DNA from: Gaiellasilicea sp963731615
GTDB taxonomy: Bacteria > Actinomycetota > Thermoleophilia > Gaiellales > Gaiellaceae
DNA length: 64,000 nucleotides
Direction: 5' to 3'
Assembly: GCA_963731615.1 (NCBI GenBank)
Contig: CAVSWD010000002.1
Span: forward strand, 1-64,000
Part shown: piece after piece, positions 1-9,012 of the stretch
Layout of the letters: the number at the start of each line of letters is the position of its first letter
How positions within the stretch are numbered: position 1 is the stretch's first letter
Notes under the pieces: model-generated
Seen by the model: the letters and a program-made list of their open reading frames with translations, nothing else
Told to the model about the DNA's origin: nothing
The model's database searches: none
Translations under genes and position numbers: made by a program

Positions 1-1201
1 ACCTCGGCACCATTCCGCCTCGCTTGCTTGATCCAGAGGTCGACGATCGGCGCCCGGTCCGCGACCCGGTCCTCGCCGACGACGACCACGACCTCGGCGT
101 CCGCGATCGCCGAGAGCGGAGCGCGGAAGGCATCGAGCGCGTGCGAGGTCGCCTCCGGCATCACGGCCGAGTGCGCGCCGAGACCCTGACGCAGGAGCTT
201 CGCGAGCGCGTAGGCCTGCTCGACCGTCTCGGAGCCCGAGAGCGCGGTGACGATCCGGCCCTGCGCGCCGCGCAGCAGCGCCTCCGCACGGTCGAGGGCG
301 TCGTCCCACGAGAGGTCGCCGAACCCGCGCTGCCGCATCCGCTCGAGCGGGTCGACGATCCGGTCGTCCGCATAGAGGTGCGGGAATGCGAAGCGGCCTT
401 TGTCGCAGAGCCAGCCCTGGTCGACCTCGGGATGGTTGCGGGAGAGGACGCGCTTGACCTTGCCCTCCCGCGTCGTCGCGCTGACGTTGCAGCCGACCGG
501 GCAGAGGCCGCACACAGTGGGGACGTTCTGGATCTCCCACGGCCGCGCCTCGAACCGGTACTGCGTCGAGGTGAGCGCTCCCACCGGGCAGAGCTCGATC
601 ACGTTGCCACTGAACGGAGCGCGGTAGGGCTCGTCCTCGAAGGTCGTGATCAGCGATTGCGCGCCGCGGTTGCGCGCCACGAGCTGCCCGTCCTCGGCGA
701 CATCGGAGGAGAAGCGCGTGCAGCGGTAGCAAAGGATGCACCGCTCGCGGTCGAGCGCGATCGTCGGCGAGATCGGGATCGGCTTGTCGAACGTGCGCTT
801 CGGAAACGTCATCCGGGTCTGGCCGGGCCCGTACTTGAACGTCAGGTCCTGGAGCGGGCACTCGCCGCCCTTGTCGCAGACGGGACAGTCGAGCGGGTGG
901 TTGACGAGGATGAACTCGAGCGTCGCCTCCTGGCCCTCGGCTGCCTTCTCCGACGACTGCGCCGTGCGAACGATCATTCCGTCCTGGGCGGTCAGCGTGC
1001 AGCCGGCCTGGAGCTTCGGGATCCCTTCGATCTCGACCAGGCACATCCGGCACGCGCCGACAGGCGGGCCGAGCCGCGGCTCGTAGCAGAAGACGGGGAT
1101 CTCGATCCCGCGACAGCGGCGGCCTCGACGAGCCCGAGTCCCTGCGCGACCTCGACCTCGCGGCCGTCAATCGTGACCTTGACGGACTCCGACGCTCTCA
1201 C
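1..1201 (-). CDS. nuoG: NADH-quinone oxidoreductase subunit G (3' end off window, frameshifted)
   Basis: Large iron-sulfur subunit of complex I, at the cytoplasmic arm, passing electrons from NADH toward quinone. GTG start at 1201 overlaps the nuoF stop (GTGA). The first 30 residues are a normal 2Fe-2S ferredoxin start (KVTIDGREVEVAQG). Reading then must shift frame near 1104-1110 to continue as IEIPVFCYEPRLG and CRMC. Downstream are the His-Cys3 cluster region (VNHPLDCPVCDKGGECPLQD), CILCYRCTRF, and the start of a molybdopterin-type domain (CGLCPVGCN). One missing G in the GGG run would restore the frame, so this may be a sequencing error rather than a dead gene. The gene continues beyond position 1. 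Confidence 0.93.
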
Positions 1202-2517
1202 GCAGGCACCTCCGCGACCGTAGCGTGCGTGTGCTGGTCGACCGGGGCGAGCACGCCCTCGAGCGACGACTCGCCCTGCATCGGGCAGCCGCTCTCGAGG
1301 TGGGCCTGAAACTCGGTGCGGAACTTATCGATGTAGCTCGCCACGGGCATCGCGGCCGCGTCGCCGAGCGGGCAGAGGCACTTGCCGAGAATCCGGTCGC
1401 AGACATCGAGGAGCAGATCGAGGTCGCCCTGCGAGGCTGTGCCCTCCTCGATCCCGTTCAGGATCTGCACCATCCAACGTGTGCCCTCGCGGCACGGCGT
1501 GCACTTGCCGCAGCTCTCGTGCATGTAGAACTGGGCCACCCGTAGGCCGAGCTGGACCATGCAGCACCGGTCGTCGATGACGATGATCGCGCCCGAACCG
1601 AGCATCGAGCCCGCCTCCGCCATCGAGGTGGCGTCGAGCGGGACGTCGATCTGGTCGGCCGTCAGGACCGGGACGGACGAACCGCCGGGGATGATCGCCT
1701 TCAGCTGCCGGCCGTCCGGGATGCCCCCGCCGACGTCGTAGATCAGCTCGCGCAGTGTCACGCCCATCGGCAGCTCGTAGTTGCCACCATTGACAACGTT
1801 CCCCGACAACGAGAAGACGCGGGTACCGGACGAGTCCGGCGGCACGCCGATCTTGGCGTACTCCTTGGCGCCGAGCTCGATGATCTTCGGGACGGTCGCG
1901 ATCGTCTCGACGTTGTTGATCAGGCTCGGCGAGGCGTAGAGGCCCGCGACGGCGGGGAACGGCGGCTTCGTCCGCGGCTGGCCGCGCTTGCCCTCGAGCG
2001 ACTCGAGCAGCGCCGTTTCCTCACCGCAGATGTAGGCGCCGGCGCCGCGGTGGAGCACGATCGTGACGCCGCCGAGCAGCTTCGCCTCGTGCACCTGCTC
2101 GAGGGCGTCACGCAGCAACTCGAACTCGTGCAGGTACTCCCCCCGGATGTAGATGAAGACGCGCTCGCACTCGATCGCGTGCGCGGTGATCAGGCAGCCC
2201 TCGATCAGCCGGTGCGGGACGCTGAACATGATCTCGCGGTCCTTGAAGGTGCCCGGCTCGGACTCGTCCGCGTTGACGACCAGGTAGGTCGGCTTGCCGG
2301 TTCCCTTCGCGAGGAAGCTCGCCTTGCGGCCGGTCGGGAAGAACGCCCCGCCGCGACCGCGGAGACCGGAGTCGAGGATCTCCTGGACGACCTGCGCCGG
2401 CTCCATCCGGCGCGCCTGCTCGAGCGCCGCGTAGCCACCCGCCTCGCGGTAGTCGGCGAGCGTGAGCAGCGGCTTCTCCTCGGCTCCGGCGAGGACGACG
2501 AACTGCTCAGCTGCCAC
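1198..2517 (-). CDS. nuoF: NADH-quinone oxidoreductase subunit F
   Basis: NADH-binding, FMN-carrying subunit of complex I. The 439-residue protein is full length for the family. It shows the nucleotide/FMN glycine-rich loop GLRGRGG (51-57), GAGAYICGEETAL (158-170), and the N3 4Fe-4S ligands SCGKCTPC (335-342) with a further Cys at about 380-382 (KCLCPLGD). GTG start at 2517 overlaps the nuoE end by 11 bp; its TGA overlaps the nuoG GTG. It lies sixth in a canonical nuoA-G order, so translational coupling with nuoE and nuoG is likely. Confidence 0.97.
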   Translation of the reverse strand: MAAEQFVVLAGAEEKPLLTLADYREAGGYAALEQARRMEPAQVVQEILDSGLRGRGGAFFPTGRKASFLAKGTGKPTYLVVNADESEPGTFKDREIMFSVPHRLIEGCLITAHAIECERVFIYIRGEYLHEFELLRDALEQVHEAKLLGGVTIVLHRGAGAYICGEETALLESLEGKRGQPRTKPPFPAVAGLYASPSLINNVETIATVPKIIELGAKEYAKIGVPPDSSGTRVFSLSGNVVNGGNYELPMGVTLRELIYDVGGGIPDGRQLKAIIPGGSSVPVLTADQIDVPLDATSMAEAGSMLGSGAIIVIDDRCCMVQLGLRVAQFYMHESCGKCTPCREGTRWMVQILNGIEEGTASQGDLDLLLDVCDRILGKCLCPLGDAAAMPVASYIDKFRTEFQAHLESGCPMQGESSLEGVLAPVDQHTHATVAEVPA

Positions 2518-2971
2518 GAAGCTCCTCCACGATCGCCGGCACGTCCGCCGCCTTGACCGGCTCCCGGTAGCGATGGTCGACCGCGACGACGGTGCCCCAG
2601 CCGCAACCGCCCGCGCACTCGACCGTCCGGAGGGTCACCTCGCCGTCGTCGGTCGTCTCGCCCGCTCGCACACCGAGCTCCGACTCGAACGCCTCCAGCA
2701 CCTGCTGGGCGCCGACGAGCGCGCAGGAGACGTTCGTGCAGACCTCGACGAGGTGCATCCCGATGGGCTTCAGGTGGTACATGTCGTAGAACGAGGCGAC
2801 CGCCATGCAGTAGGCGGGTGTCTCGTCGAGCGCCTCCGCGACCTCGCGGAATGCGTCGGGCGAGAGCCAGCCGTGGCGCTCCTGCGCGAGGCGCAGCGCG
2901 GGCAAGGTCGCCGAGCGGGAGACCGGGTAGAGGGCACGGAGCTGCTGGATCTCGTCGTAGAGCTCCGTCAC
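2507..2971 (-). CDS. nuoE: NADH-quinone oxidoreductase subunit E
   Basis: Thioredoxin-like 2Fe-2S subunit (N1a cluster) of complex I, 154 residues. All four cluster cysteines are present with family spacing: C78 and C83 (CTNVSC) and C119 and C123 (CAGGC). The start is GTG at 2971, chosen because it overlaps the nuoD stop as GTGA and gives a normal N-terminus (VTELYDEIQQL). The open frame runs much further upstream, but only as the antisense of nuoD. Works with NuoF and NuoG in the NADH-oxidising module. Confidence 0.96.
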   Translation of the reverse strand: MTELYDEIQQLRALYPVSRSATLPALRLAQERHGWLSPDAFREVAEALDETPAYCMAVASFYDMYHLKPIGMHLVEVCTNVSCALVGAQQVLEAFESELGVRAGETTDDGEVTLRTVECAGGCGWGTVVAVDHRYREPVKAADVPAIVEELRGS

Positions 2972-4230
2972 CGGTCGACGTCCCCCATGACGGCATCCAG
3001 GGAGCCCACGATCGCGATCAGGTCGGCAACGGCGGCGTCGGTCATGCAGGTCGCGGTCGCGTGCAGAGCGGCGAACGAGGGTGCGCGGAACTTGACGCGC
3101 CACGGCTTCGGGCCGCCGTCGGAGACGAGGTAGCAGCCCGACTCGCCGCGCGGCGACTCGACCCCGACGTAGACCTCGCCCTCGGGAACGCGGTAGCCCT
3201 CGGTGACGATCTTGAAGTGGTGGATCAGCGACTCCATCGAGGTGTGCAGCTCCTCGCGGGGCGGCAGCACGACCTTGCGGTCGTCGGCGATCCACGGCTC
3301 GCCCTGCATCTCCTCGATCCGGTCGATGCACTGCGCGACGATCCGCGTCGACTCGCGCATCTCGTCGACGCGCACCTTGTAGCGGTCGTAGACGTCGCCG
3401 CCGTCGTAGACCGGCACGTCGAAGTCGACCTCGGCGTAGGCGAGATAGGGCTCGCGCTTGCGCAGGTCCCAGTCGACGCCGGACGCGCGCAGGTTCGGCC
3501 CGGTCTGCCCGAGCGCAATCGCGTCGGCGGCGGAGAGGAGACCGACCCCCTTCGTCCGCTCGAGCCAGATCCTGTTCTCGTTCAGGATCGCCTCGTACTC
3601 GTCGACCGCCTTCGGCATCCGCTCGCAAAATGTGCGTCCCTCGTCGTAGAAGCCGCGCGGGATGTCCTCGGCCAGCCCGCCCGCCTGGAAGTAGCGGGTG
3701 TGCATACGCGTCCCGGCGACCATCTCGAAGAGGTCGAGCACGAGGTCTCGCTCGCGAAAGCAGTACCAGAACATCGAGATCGCGCCGATCTCGAGCGCCG
3801 AGGTGCCGAGGTAGACGAGGTGGGAGTGAATCCGGGCGAGCTCGCCGAGCAACATCCGCATCCAGGTCGCCTTGCGCGGCACCCTCAGCCCCAGCAGCTT
3901 CTCGACCGCCAGCACGTAGACGAGCTCGTTGTACTGGAACGAGACGTAATCGACCCGGGCCGGGTAGGTGACGCCCTTCCACCACGTCTTCTGCTCCATC
4001 GTCTTCTCGAAGCCGGTGTGGAGGTAGCCGATCACCGCGGAAAGGCCGACGACGTGCTCGCCGTGCAGGTCGACGATCAACCGCAGCACCCCGTGCGTGG
4101 ACGGATGGTTCGGCCCGAAATTGACGGTCAACACGTCGTCGAGATTCGGATCCGTCGCGAGCACCGTCGGCGTCGGCTGCGGGATCCGGGAGCCGAAGTA
4201 GATCGGCGTGCGCGTCTCGACGATCGCCAT
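2968..4230 (-). CDS. nuoD: NADH-quinone oxidoreductase subunit D
   Basis: 49-kDa-type subunit related to hydrogenase large subunits, forming part of the quinone pocket of complex I. 420 residues, full length. Recognisable family blocks are NFGPNHPSTHGVLR near residue 37 (with the quinone-site His-Pro-Ser-Thr-His), GYLHTGFEK, RVDY, and GESGCYLVSDG near the C-terminus. ATG start at 4230 lies 2 nt downstream of the nuoC stop; the TGA overlaps the nuoE GTG. Confidence 0.97.
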   Translation of the reverse strand: MAIVETRTPIYFGSRIPQPTPTVLATDPNLDDVLTVNFGPNHPSTHGVLRLIVDLHGEHVVGLSAVIGYLHTGFEKTMEQKTWWKGVTYPARVDYVSFQYNELVYVLAVEKLLGLRVPRKATWMRMLLGELARIHSHLVYLGTSALEIGAISMFWYCFRERDLVLDLFEMVAGTRMHTRYFQAGGLAEDIPRGFYDEGRTFCERMPKAVDEYEAILNENRIWLERTKGVGLLSAADAIALGQTGPNLRASGVDWDLRKREPYLAYAEVDFDVPVYDGGDVYDRYKVRVDEMRESTRIVAQCIDRIEEMQGEPWIADDRKVVLPPREELHTSMESLIHHFKIVTEGYRVPEGEVYVGVESPRGESGCYLVSDGGPKPWRVKFRAPSFAALHATATCMTDAAVADLIAIVGSLDAVMGDVDR

Positions 4231-4231
4231 T

Positions 4232-4777
4232 CTACTCCGCCTCCGAGAAGCGCACCGGCTCGCCGCCGATTGGATAGTCCTTGCGGAGCGGGTGGCCCTC
4301 CCAGTCGTCGTCCATCAGGATCCGGACGAGATTCGGGTGGCCGCCGAAGGCGATGCCCATCATGTCGAAGGCCTCCCGCTCGTGCCAGTCGGCGGTCGGC
4401 CAGACCGGAATCACCGTCGCGACGGGCTCCCCGTCTTCGAGCCACACCTGCACGCGGACACGCGCCGAGTCGTCGGAGAGGCGAAGCAGGTGGTAGCTGA
4501 GGGAGAAGCGCTTCGGCTTGGGCTCGGGGCTGCGCGCGTACCCCTGGGCCGCGGGCTCGTTCAGGTCGCGGCCGCCCGCCGCACCGTAGTAACCGGCGAC
4601 GCCGTCGGCGCCCCAGCCCAGGTAGTCGGTCGCGGTGATGTCCAGCAGGAGATCGAAGCCGAGCTCGTCGCGCAGGTGCAGGCACGCTTCCTCGAGCCGT
4701 GCGGCATCGACGACGAGTGTCGTTTCGCCGAACGATTCGCGCGTCTCCACCACCCCCGGGACGCCGTCGTAGGGCAC
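4232..4777 (-). CDS. nuoC: NADH-quinone oxidoreductase subunit C
   Basis: 30-kDa-type subunit of the complex I connecting arm, 181 residues. The family signature is visible as PTADWHEREAFDMMGI followed by FGGHPNLVRILM and HPLRKDYPIGG. GTG start at 4777 shares one base with the nuoB TAG (TAGTG). A loop at about residues 66-90 (GAAGGRDLNEPAAQGYARS) looks longer than in short homologues. Upstream in-frame sequence is only the antisense of nuoB. Confidence 0.95.
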   Translation of the reverse strand: MPYDGVPGVVETRESFGETTLVVDAARLEEACLHLRDELGFDLLLDITATDYLGWGADGVAGYYGAAGGRDLNEPAAQGYARSPEPKPKRFSLSYHLLRLSDDSARVRVQVWLEDGEPVATVIPVWPTADWHEREAFDMMGIAFGGHPNLVRILMDDDWEGHPLRKDYPIGGEPVRFSEAE

Positions 4778-5385
4778 TAGGAGGCGACCCCGCGGATCTC
4801 GTACGCCGGCGGCACGCCCGCCATCACCTTCTCGTGCAGGCGGACGATCCCCTCCATCAGCGCCTCCGGCCGCGGCGGGCAGCCCGGGACGTGAATGTCG
4901 ACCGGGACGATCTTGTCGACGCCCTGCAGGATCGTGTAGTTGTTGAACATGCCGCCGGAGCTCGCGCAAGCGCCCATCGCGATCACCCACTTCGGCTCGA
5001 GCATCTGGTCGTAGACCTGCCGCAGCGGCGCCGCCATCTTGTGCGCGACGCGGCCCGAGACGATCATCAAGTCGGCCTGGCGCGGCGACGAGCTGAACTT
5101 CTCCATCCCGAAGCGCGCGATGTCGTAGCGCGAGGAGACGATCGACATCATCTCGATCGCGCAGCAGGCGAGGCCGAACGTCGCCGGCCACATCGACTTC
5201 GTCTGCGCCCAGGCGACCGCCTTCTCGAGCGTCGTCAGCCCGAGCGCGTCCTCCATGCTCTCGACCTCACGCTCGAAGACACCCGGCCCTTTGGTCGGCC
5301 AGAGCAGCCGCTCGGACTGGAGGCCCGCCTTCGCAAGCGGGCGCTTCGAGGCTCGCGACTGGTCGACCGACTTGTCTAGTGCCAC
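4777..5385 (-). CDS. nuoB: NADH-quinone oxidoreductase subunit B
   Basis: Subunit holding the terminal N2 4Fe-4S cluster of complex I next to the quinone site. 202 residues. The four ligands are the adjacent pair C74-C75 (GLACCAIEM), C140 (GACASSGGMF) and C169 (VPGCPPRPEA). An N-terminal extension of about 35-40 residues precedes the conserved core. ATG start at 5385 lies 4 nt downstream of the nuoA stop. Confidence 0.96.
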   Translation of the reverse strand: MALDKSVDQSRASKRPLAKAGLQSERLLWPTKGPGVFEREVESMEDALGLTTLEKAVAWAQTKSMWPATFGLACCAIEMMSIVSSRYDIARFGMEKFSSSPRQADLMIVSGRVAHKMAAPLRQVYDQMLEPKWVIAMGACASSGGMFNNYTILQGVDKIVPVDIHVPGCPPRPEALMEGIVRLHEKVMAGVPPAYEIRGVAS

Positions 5386-5389
5386 GCTC

Positions 5390-5752
5390 TCACTTCCAGT
5401 TCAGCGCGCCCTTCCGCCAGATGTAGATGTACGCGACGCCGAGGATCGCGATGAAGACGAGGAACTCCGTCAGCCCGAACCAGCCCAGCTGCTCGAGCAC
5501 GATCGCGAGCGGATAGAGAAAGACGATCTCGATGTCGAAGAGGATGAAGAGCATCGCCGTCAGGTAGAAGCTGACCGTGAAGCGCTGCTGCTTCGGCGGC
5601 CCCTCGGAGACGCCGGACTCGAACGGCAGGAAGCGGGCCTTGACGCGGCGCTTCGGGGGCTGGGCGAAGATGAACGAGAACGCGATCATCGAGGCCGGGA
5701 TCACGGCGGCGAGGAAGGCGTAGACCAGGAACGGAAAGTAGTCGCCCAGCAT
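5390..5752 (-). CDS. nuoA: NADH-quinone oxidoreductase subunit A
   Basis: Small membrane subunit of complex I with three hydrophobic helices. The chosen start is ATG 5752 (MLGDYFPF), giving 120 residues, the usual family length. An upstream in-frame start at 5806 would add 18 non-conserved residues. The conserved segments are the loop KARFLPFESG and FILFDIEIVFLYP. First gene of the nuo operon, divergent from erpA across about 130 bp. Confidence 0.94.
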   Translation of the reverse strand: MLGDYFPFLVYAFLAAVIPASMIAFSFIFAQPPKRRVKARFLPFESGVSEGPPKQQRFTVSFYLTAMLFILFDIEIVFLYPLAIVLEQLGWFGLTEFLVFIAILGVAYIYIWRKGALNWK

Positions 5753-5840
5753 CCGAGTCGGGCCTACGCTAGCAAGGTTAGGACGGGCGCACGAAGAGAG
5801 CTGCAAGCATCGGAGCCAAGCCCGACTCCGCTGTTACAAA

Positions 5841-5860
5841 GTCGCCCTCCCGAGGGCGAC
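5841..5860. promoter_or_regulatory. 20-bp palindrome between divergent nuoA and erpA
   Basis: GTCGCCCTCCCGAGGGCGAC is a perfect inverted repeat (9-bp arms, 2-base centre) in the nuoA/erpA intergenic region, 26 bp before the erpA start. It has no following T-run, so it does not look like an intrinsic terminator. An operator for an iron-sulfur or redox regulator is an inference only. Confidence 0.35.
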
Positions 5861-5885
5861 AAATGCCGCTGCTACCATCTGCTGC

Positions 5886-6335
5886 ATGGAGATCGTCGAA
5901 CGCTCTGAAATTGATGGCGGGGAGACCCTCGTCTCGCTGACCCCGACCGCCGCCGAGAAGATCCGCGAGCTGATGGCCGAGGATCCGGAGGGCGAGAGCT
6001 CGGTGCTGCGGGTCGCGATTCAGGGCGGCGGCTGCTCCGGCTTCCAGTACGGGCTCGGCTTCGACGCCGGCCCGGTCGAGGACGACGAGACGCTCGAGCT
6101 GCACGGCGTCACGGTCGTGATCGATCCGTACAGCGCGCCGTACCTGAAGGGCGCGACGATCGACTTCCTGAACGGGCTCGAGGAGTCCGGCTTCAAGATC
6201 GACAACCCGAACGCCCAGGCCTCATGCGGCTGCGGCCACTCGTTCACGGTCGAGGAGGGCTCCGCCGATTCAACAGCGGCTGACGCCCCCGCCGCCGAGC
6301 ACGGGGGCGCCTGCGGCTCCGGCTGCTCGCACTAG
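5886..6335 (+). CDS. erpA: Iron-sulfur cluster insertion protein, ErpA/IscA type
   Basis: A-type carrier (HesB/IscA/ErpA) that delivers Fe-S clusters to apoproteins. 149 residues. The three family cysteines are C50 (GGGCSGF) and C114 and C116 (ASCGCGHSF). A C-terminal tail of about 30 residues after the core is Ala/Ser rich and ends GGACGSGCSH, adding a second Cys pair not found in the standard domain. It sits divergently beside nuoA-G, whose products need many Fe-S clusters, so the pairing makes functional sense. Confidence 0.93.
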   Translation: MEIVERSEIDGGETLVSLTPTAAEKIRELMAEDPEGESSVLRVAIQGGGCSGFQYGLGFDAGPVEDDETLELHGVTVVIDPYSAPYLKGATIDFLNGLEESGFKIDNPNAQASCGCGHSFTVEEGSADSTAADAPAAEHGGACGSGCSH

Positions 6336-6349
6336 CGCGGCGTGAAAGC

Positions 6350-7114
6350 TCAGCTCCCGACCCCGTTGCGTCGTCGAGCAGCGTGTACTCGCGCCCGGCC
6401 TCGAGCTCGACCGTGTAGTACGCCGAGCCCTTCGCGGGCACGTCGATTACGCCACCCAGGAACTGCCGCGGTGACGGCCCCTGTGCTCCCGCCTCCTCCC
6501 AGCGATCGAGATCCTTCGCCGTCTTCCCGGCTCGTACGCGACGAGGAAGAGCGCCGAATCGCTCGTCGCCGTCGTTCCGGAACTCGAGCGTGCGCACGCC
6601 GGCCTCGAGCTCCGGCGCCTTCAGCCCTTGCCGAGCTCGAGCACGGCGTCGGCTTGGGGCCTTCGTCGCCGCGATCATCGCCGGCGACTTCGAGCTCGCG
6701 GATCATGCCGTCGACGAAGTGCGGCCGTCCACTCGGTCCGTCCAGGAAGCAGATCAGCACGTGCCGTCCCGGCTCGAGCTTCTGGGTCAGCGACGCTTCG
6801 GCGCCGGCGTCCAGCGTCGGGACGCCGGCGACGATCGTCACCCAGCTCGGCGGCCCTTGCTGCTGAGAGGCCGGGTCGGCGAGCAGCGCCTTCACGTCGG
6901 CGATCGTCTTGCCCTCGTCGAGGCGGAAGAGCGCGAACTCGTGCGGCTCCTCGCCTGTGTTCCTGAAGTCGATCGTCGTCCAGCCGCCGGGCCGTGTCGG
7001 GCATGACGTACGCGTACTCGTCGCCCCGCATCTCGACCACGTTCTGCTCCTGCTCGTTGCCGCCGCAGCCGGCAAGCGCCGCCGGGCGACGACGAGGGCC
7101 GTGTACCTGCGCAT
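6350..7114 (-). pseudogene. Lipoprotein with two tandem cupredoxin-like domains, multiply frameshifted
   Basis: A gene-like stretch with ATG at 7114 and a strong ribosome-binding site (AAGGAGG). The predicted protein must change frame several times. A lipobox (LAGCGGNEQ) and VVEMRGDEYAYVMPD lie in one frame. Domain 1 (TTIDFRNTGEEPHEFALFRL to PHFVDGMIRELEV) lies in a second. Domain 2 (LEAGVRTLEFRNDGDERF to YYTVELEAGREYTLLDD) is a weaker copy of domain 1, with at least two more compensating indels. The domains resemble secreted cupredoxin-like proteins, but no full copper-site set is clear. Either a decaying gene or a poorly sequenced patch; the neighbouring kinase has the same problem. Confidence 0.6.
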
Positions 7115-7248
7115 CGAATCCTCCTTGGTCACTGTCGGACCGACGCTAGGAGTGCGGCAACGCCGCGACATCGCTCCGGCGGGCGAACCGAGGACTCACT
7201 CCCGAGGCTGATGTCGAGACGACCGAAACGTGTCGTACGCTCGTGGCA

Positions 7249-8362
7249 TGGAGAGCTTCGCCGACGGGCCGGGATCGGTTGCTGCCACTCGGGCTCGCCG
7301 TTGCGGCGGTGCTAGAGGTGCTGTTCGTCCACCCGGACTACGACCGGCGGATGTTCCTCCCGCTCGCCCTGCTGCTGCCGCTCTCGCTGCTGCACCGGCG
7401 ACGCTTCCCGCTCGCCGTGCTCGCTCTGAACCTCGCCGCGTGGATCGTGATCGACACTCAAGAGCCCGATCAACGAGGACCCGCTCACGCTCGCGATCTG
7501 CCTCGCGATCGCCACCTACTCGGTCGGCGCCCACACCGACGGTCGCCGTCGTGCGTCGCCGGCGCGCTGCTCGTGGTCTCGGTAGTCGCCCTCGCCGGCA
7601 CGATCGCCGACGCGAACGAGGGCACGCTGCTCGACTAGCTCGGCAACGCGATCTTCTTCTTCGTCATCTTCGGCGGCCTCTGGCTGTCCGGGCGGGCGAT
7701 GCGGCGACGGCGCGCGCGCGAACGTGAGCTGATCGTCGAGCGCGACGAAGGAGCGCGCGCCGCCGTCGCCGAGGAACGCGCGCGGATCGCGCGAGAGCTG
7801 CACGACGTGGTTGCGCACGCGATCAGCGTGATCGTGCTCCAGGCCCGCGGTGCGCGGCACGCCGAGGGCAGCGAGCGCGACGAGGCGCTCGATGCGATCG
7901 AGTCGACCGGAGCCACTGCGCTCGCCGAGATGCGCCGGCTCCTGCAGATGCTTCGGGCCGAGGACGACGACGTCGCACTCGCCCCGCAACCATCGCTCGC
8001 GCATCTCGAGCAGCTCCTGACCCAGGTGCGCGATGCCGGACTCCCCGTCGACCTGCTGCATCGAGGGCGAGCGACGCGAGCTGTCACCCGGCGTCGACGT
8101 CTCCGCGTACCGGATCGTGCAGGAGGCGTTGACGAACGCGCTCAAGCATGCCGGCCCGGCCCGAGCCCGGGTGTCGATCTCCTACGAGCCGGACGCGCTC
8201 GAGCTCGAGATCTCCGACACGGGCGCCGGCGCCGCGAACGGGGCAGGCGGCGGCCACGGCCTCGTCGGCATGCGCGAGCGGGTAGCGGTCTTCGGCGGCG
8301 AGCTCGACAGCGGGCCACATTCCGGCGGCGGCTTCGCAGTGCGGGCAAGGCTGCCGCTGTGA
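7249..8362 (+). pseudogene. NarL-family sensor histidine kinase, frameshifted and with in-frame stop
   Basis: Sensor kinase of the DesK/LiaS/NarX type paired with the next gene. An N-terminal membrane region (LLPLGLAVAAVLEVLF, then FFFVIFGGLWLSG) is followed by the HisKA_3 dimerisation/phosphoacceptor block RARIARELHDVVAHAISVIV and, after a frame change near 8060, the HATPase region (YRIVQEALTNALKHA, GHGLVGMRERV). At least four frame changes are needed (after residue 10, around 7450-7560, near 8060), and a TAG at 7636-7638 interrupts an otherwise continuous frame. As read it cannot make a functional kinase, yet its response regulator is intact. Confidence 0.7.
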
Positions 8363-9012
8363 TCCGGGTCGTCCTCGCCGACGACCAGCAGCTCGTGCGC
8401 TCCGGCTTTCGGATGATCCTGCGCGCCGACCCGGGCCTCGAGGTCGTCGGCGAGGCCTCGGACGGGGTGGAAGCCGTGTCGCTCTCGCGGGAGCTACGCC
8501 CGGACGTCGTGCTGATGGACGTGCGCATGCCGCGCGTCGACGGGATCGAGGCAACGAGGCAGATCTGCACCTCGGCGGAAGGTCCCCGCGTACTCGTCCT
8601 GACCACCTTCGACCTCGACGAGTACGTGTTCGCCGCACTACGAGCCGGTGCGAGCGGGTTCCTGCTCAAGGACGCACCCGAGGAGCAGCTCCTGGCCGCG
8701 ATCAGGATCGTCGCGAACGGCGGCTCGCTGTTCGCGCCGACGGTCAGCAGGCGGTTGATCGAGCGGTTCGCAGCGCTGGACGCCACCGCTGCGACCCCGC
8801 CAGATCTCGACGTGCTGACCGCACGCGAGGTCGAAGTGTTACGCCTGCTCGCCCGTGGACGGTCGAACGCCGAGATCGCCGCCGAGCTCGTCGTCAGCGA
8901 GCACACGGTCAAGACCCACGTCGCTCGCGTGCTGGGCAAGCTCGGCCTGCGCGACCGGATCCAGGCCGTGATCCTGGCCTATGAGTGCGGGATCGTGCGG
9001 CCCGGTGTCTAG
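8359..9012 (+). CDS. NarL/LuxR-family response regulator
   Basis: Two-component DNA-binding response regulator, 217 residues. The receiver domain (about 1-120) has the acidic pair ADD, the phosphoacceptor Asp in VVLMDVRMP, Thr in VLVLTTFD and Lys in FLLKDA. The C-terminal LuxR-type helix-turn-helix (about 150-210) reads LTAREVEVLRLLARGRSNAEIA with VSEHTVKTHVARVLGKLGL. GTG start at 8359 overlaps the kinase stop (GTGA). Resembles LiaR/DesR. The cognate kinase appears broken, so regulation by another donor, or an assembly error in the kinase, must be considered. Confidence 0.92.
   Translation: MIRVVLADDQQLVRSGFRMILRADPGLEVVGEASDGVEAVSLSRELRPDVVLMDVRMPRVDGIEATRQICTSAEGPRVLVLTTFDLDEYVFAALRAGASGFLLKDAPEEQLLAAIRIVANGGSLFAPTVSRRLIERFAALDATAATPPDLDVLTAREVEVLRLLARGRSNAEIAAELVVSEHTVKTHVARVLGKLGLRDRIQAVILAYECGIVRPGV

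Noticed and set aside
24..1223. Long plus-strand open frame of 399 codons
   Set aside because: It is antisense to nuoG and Arg/Asp/Glu biased, the usual shadow of a GC-rich gene; no domain seen.
2818..4500. 560-codon plus-strand frame
   Set aside because: Antisense of nuoD and nuoC; composition is a mirror of the real genes and no motif is present.
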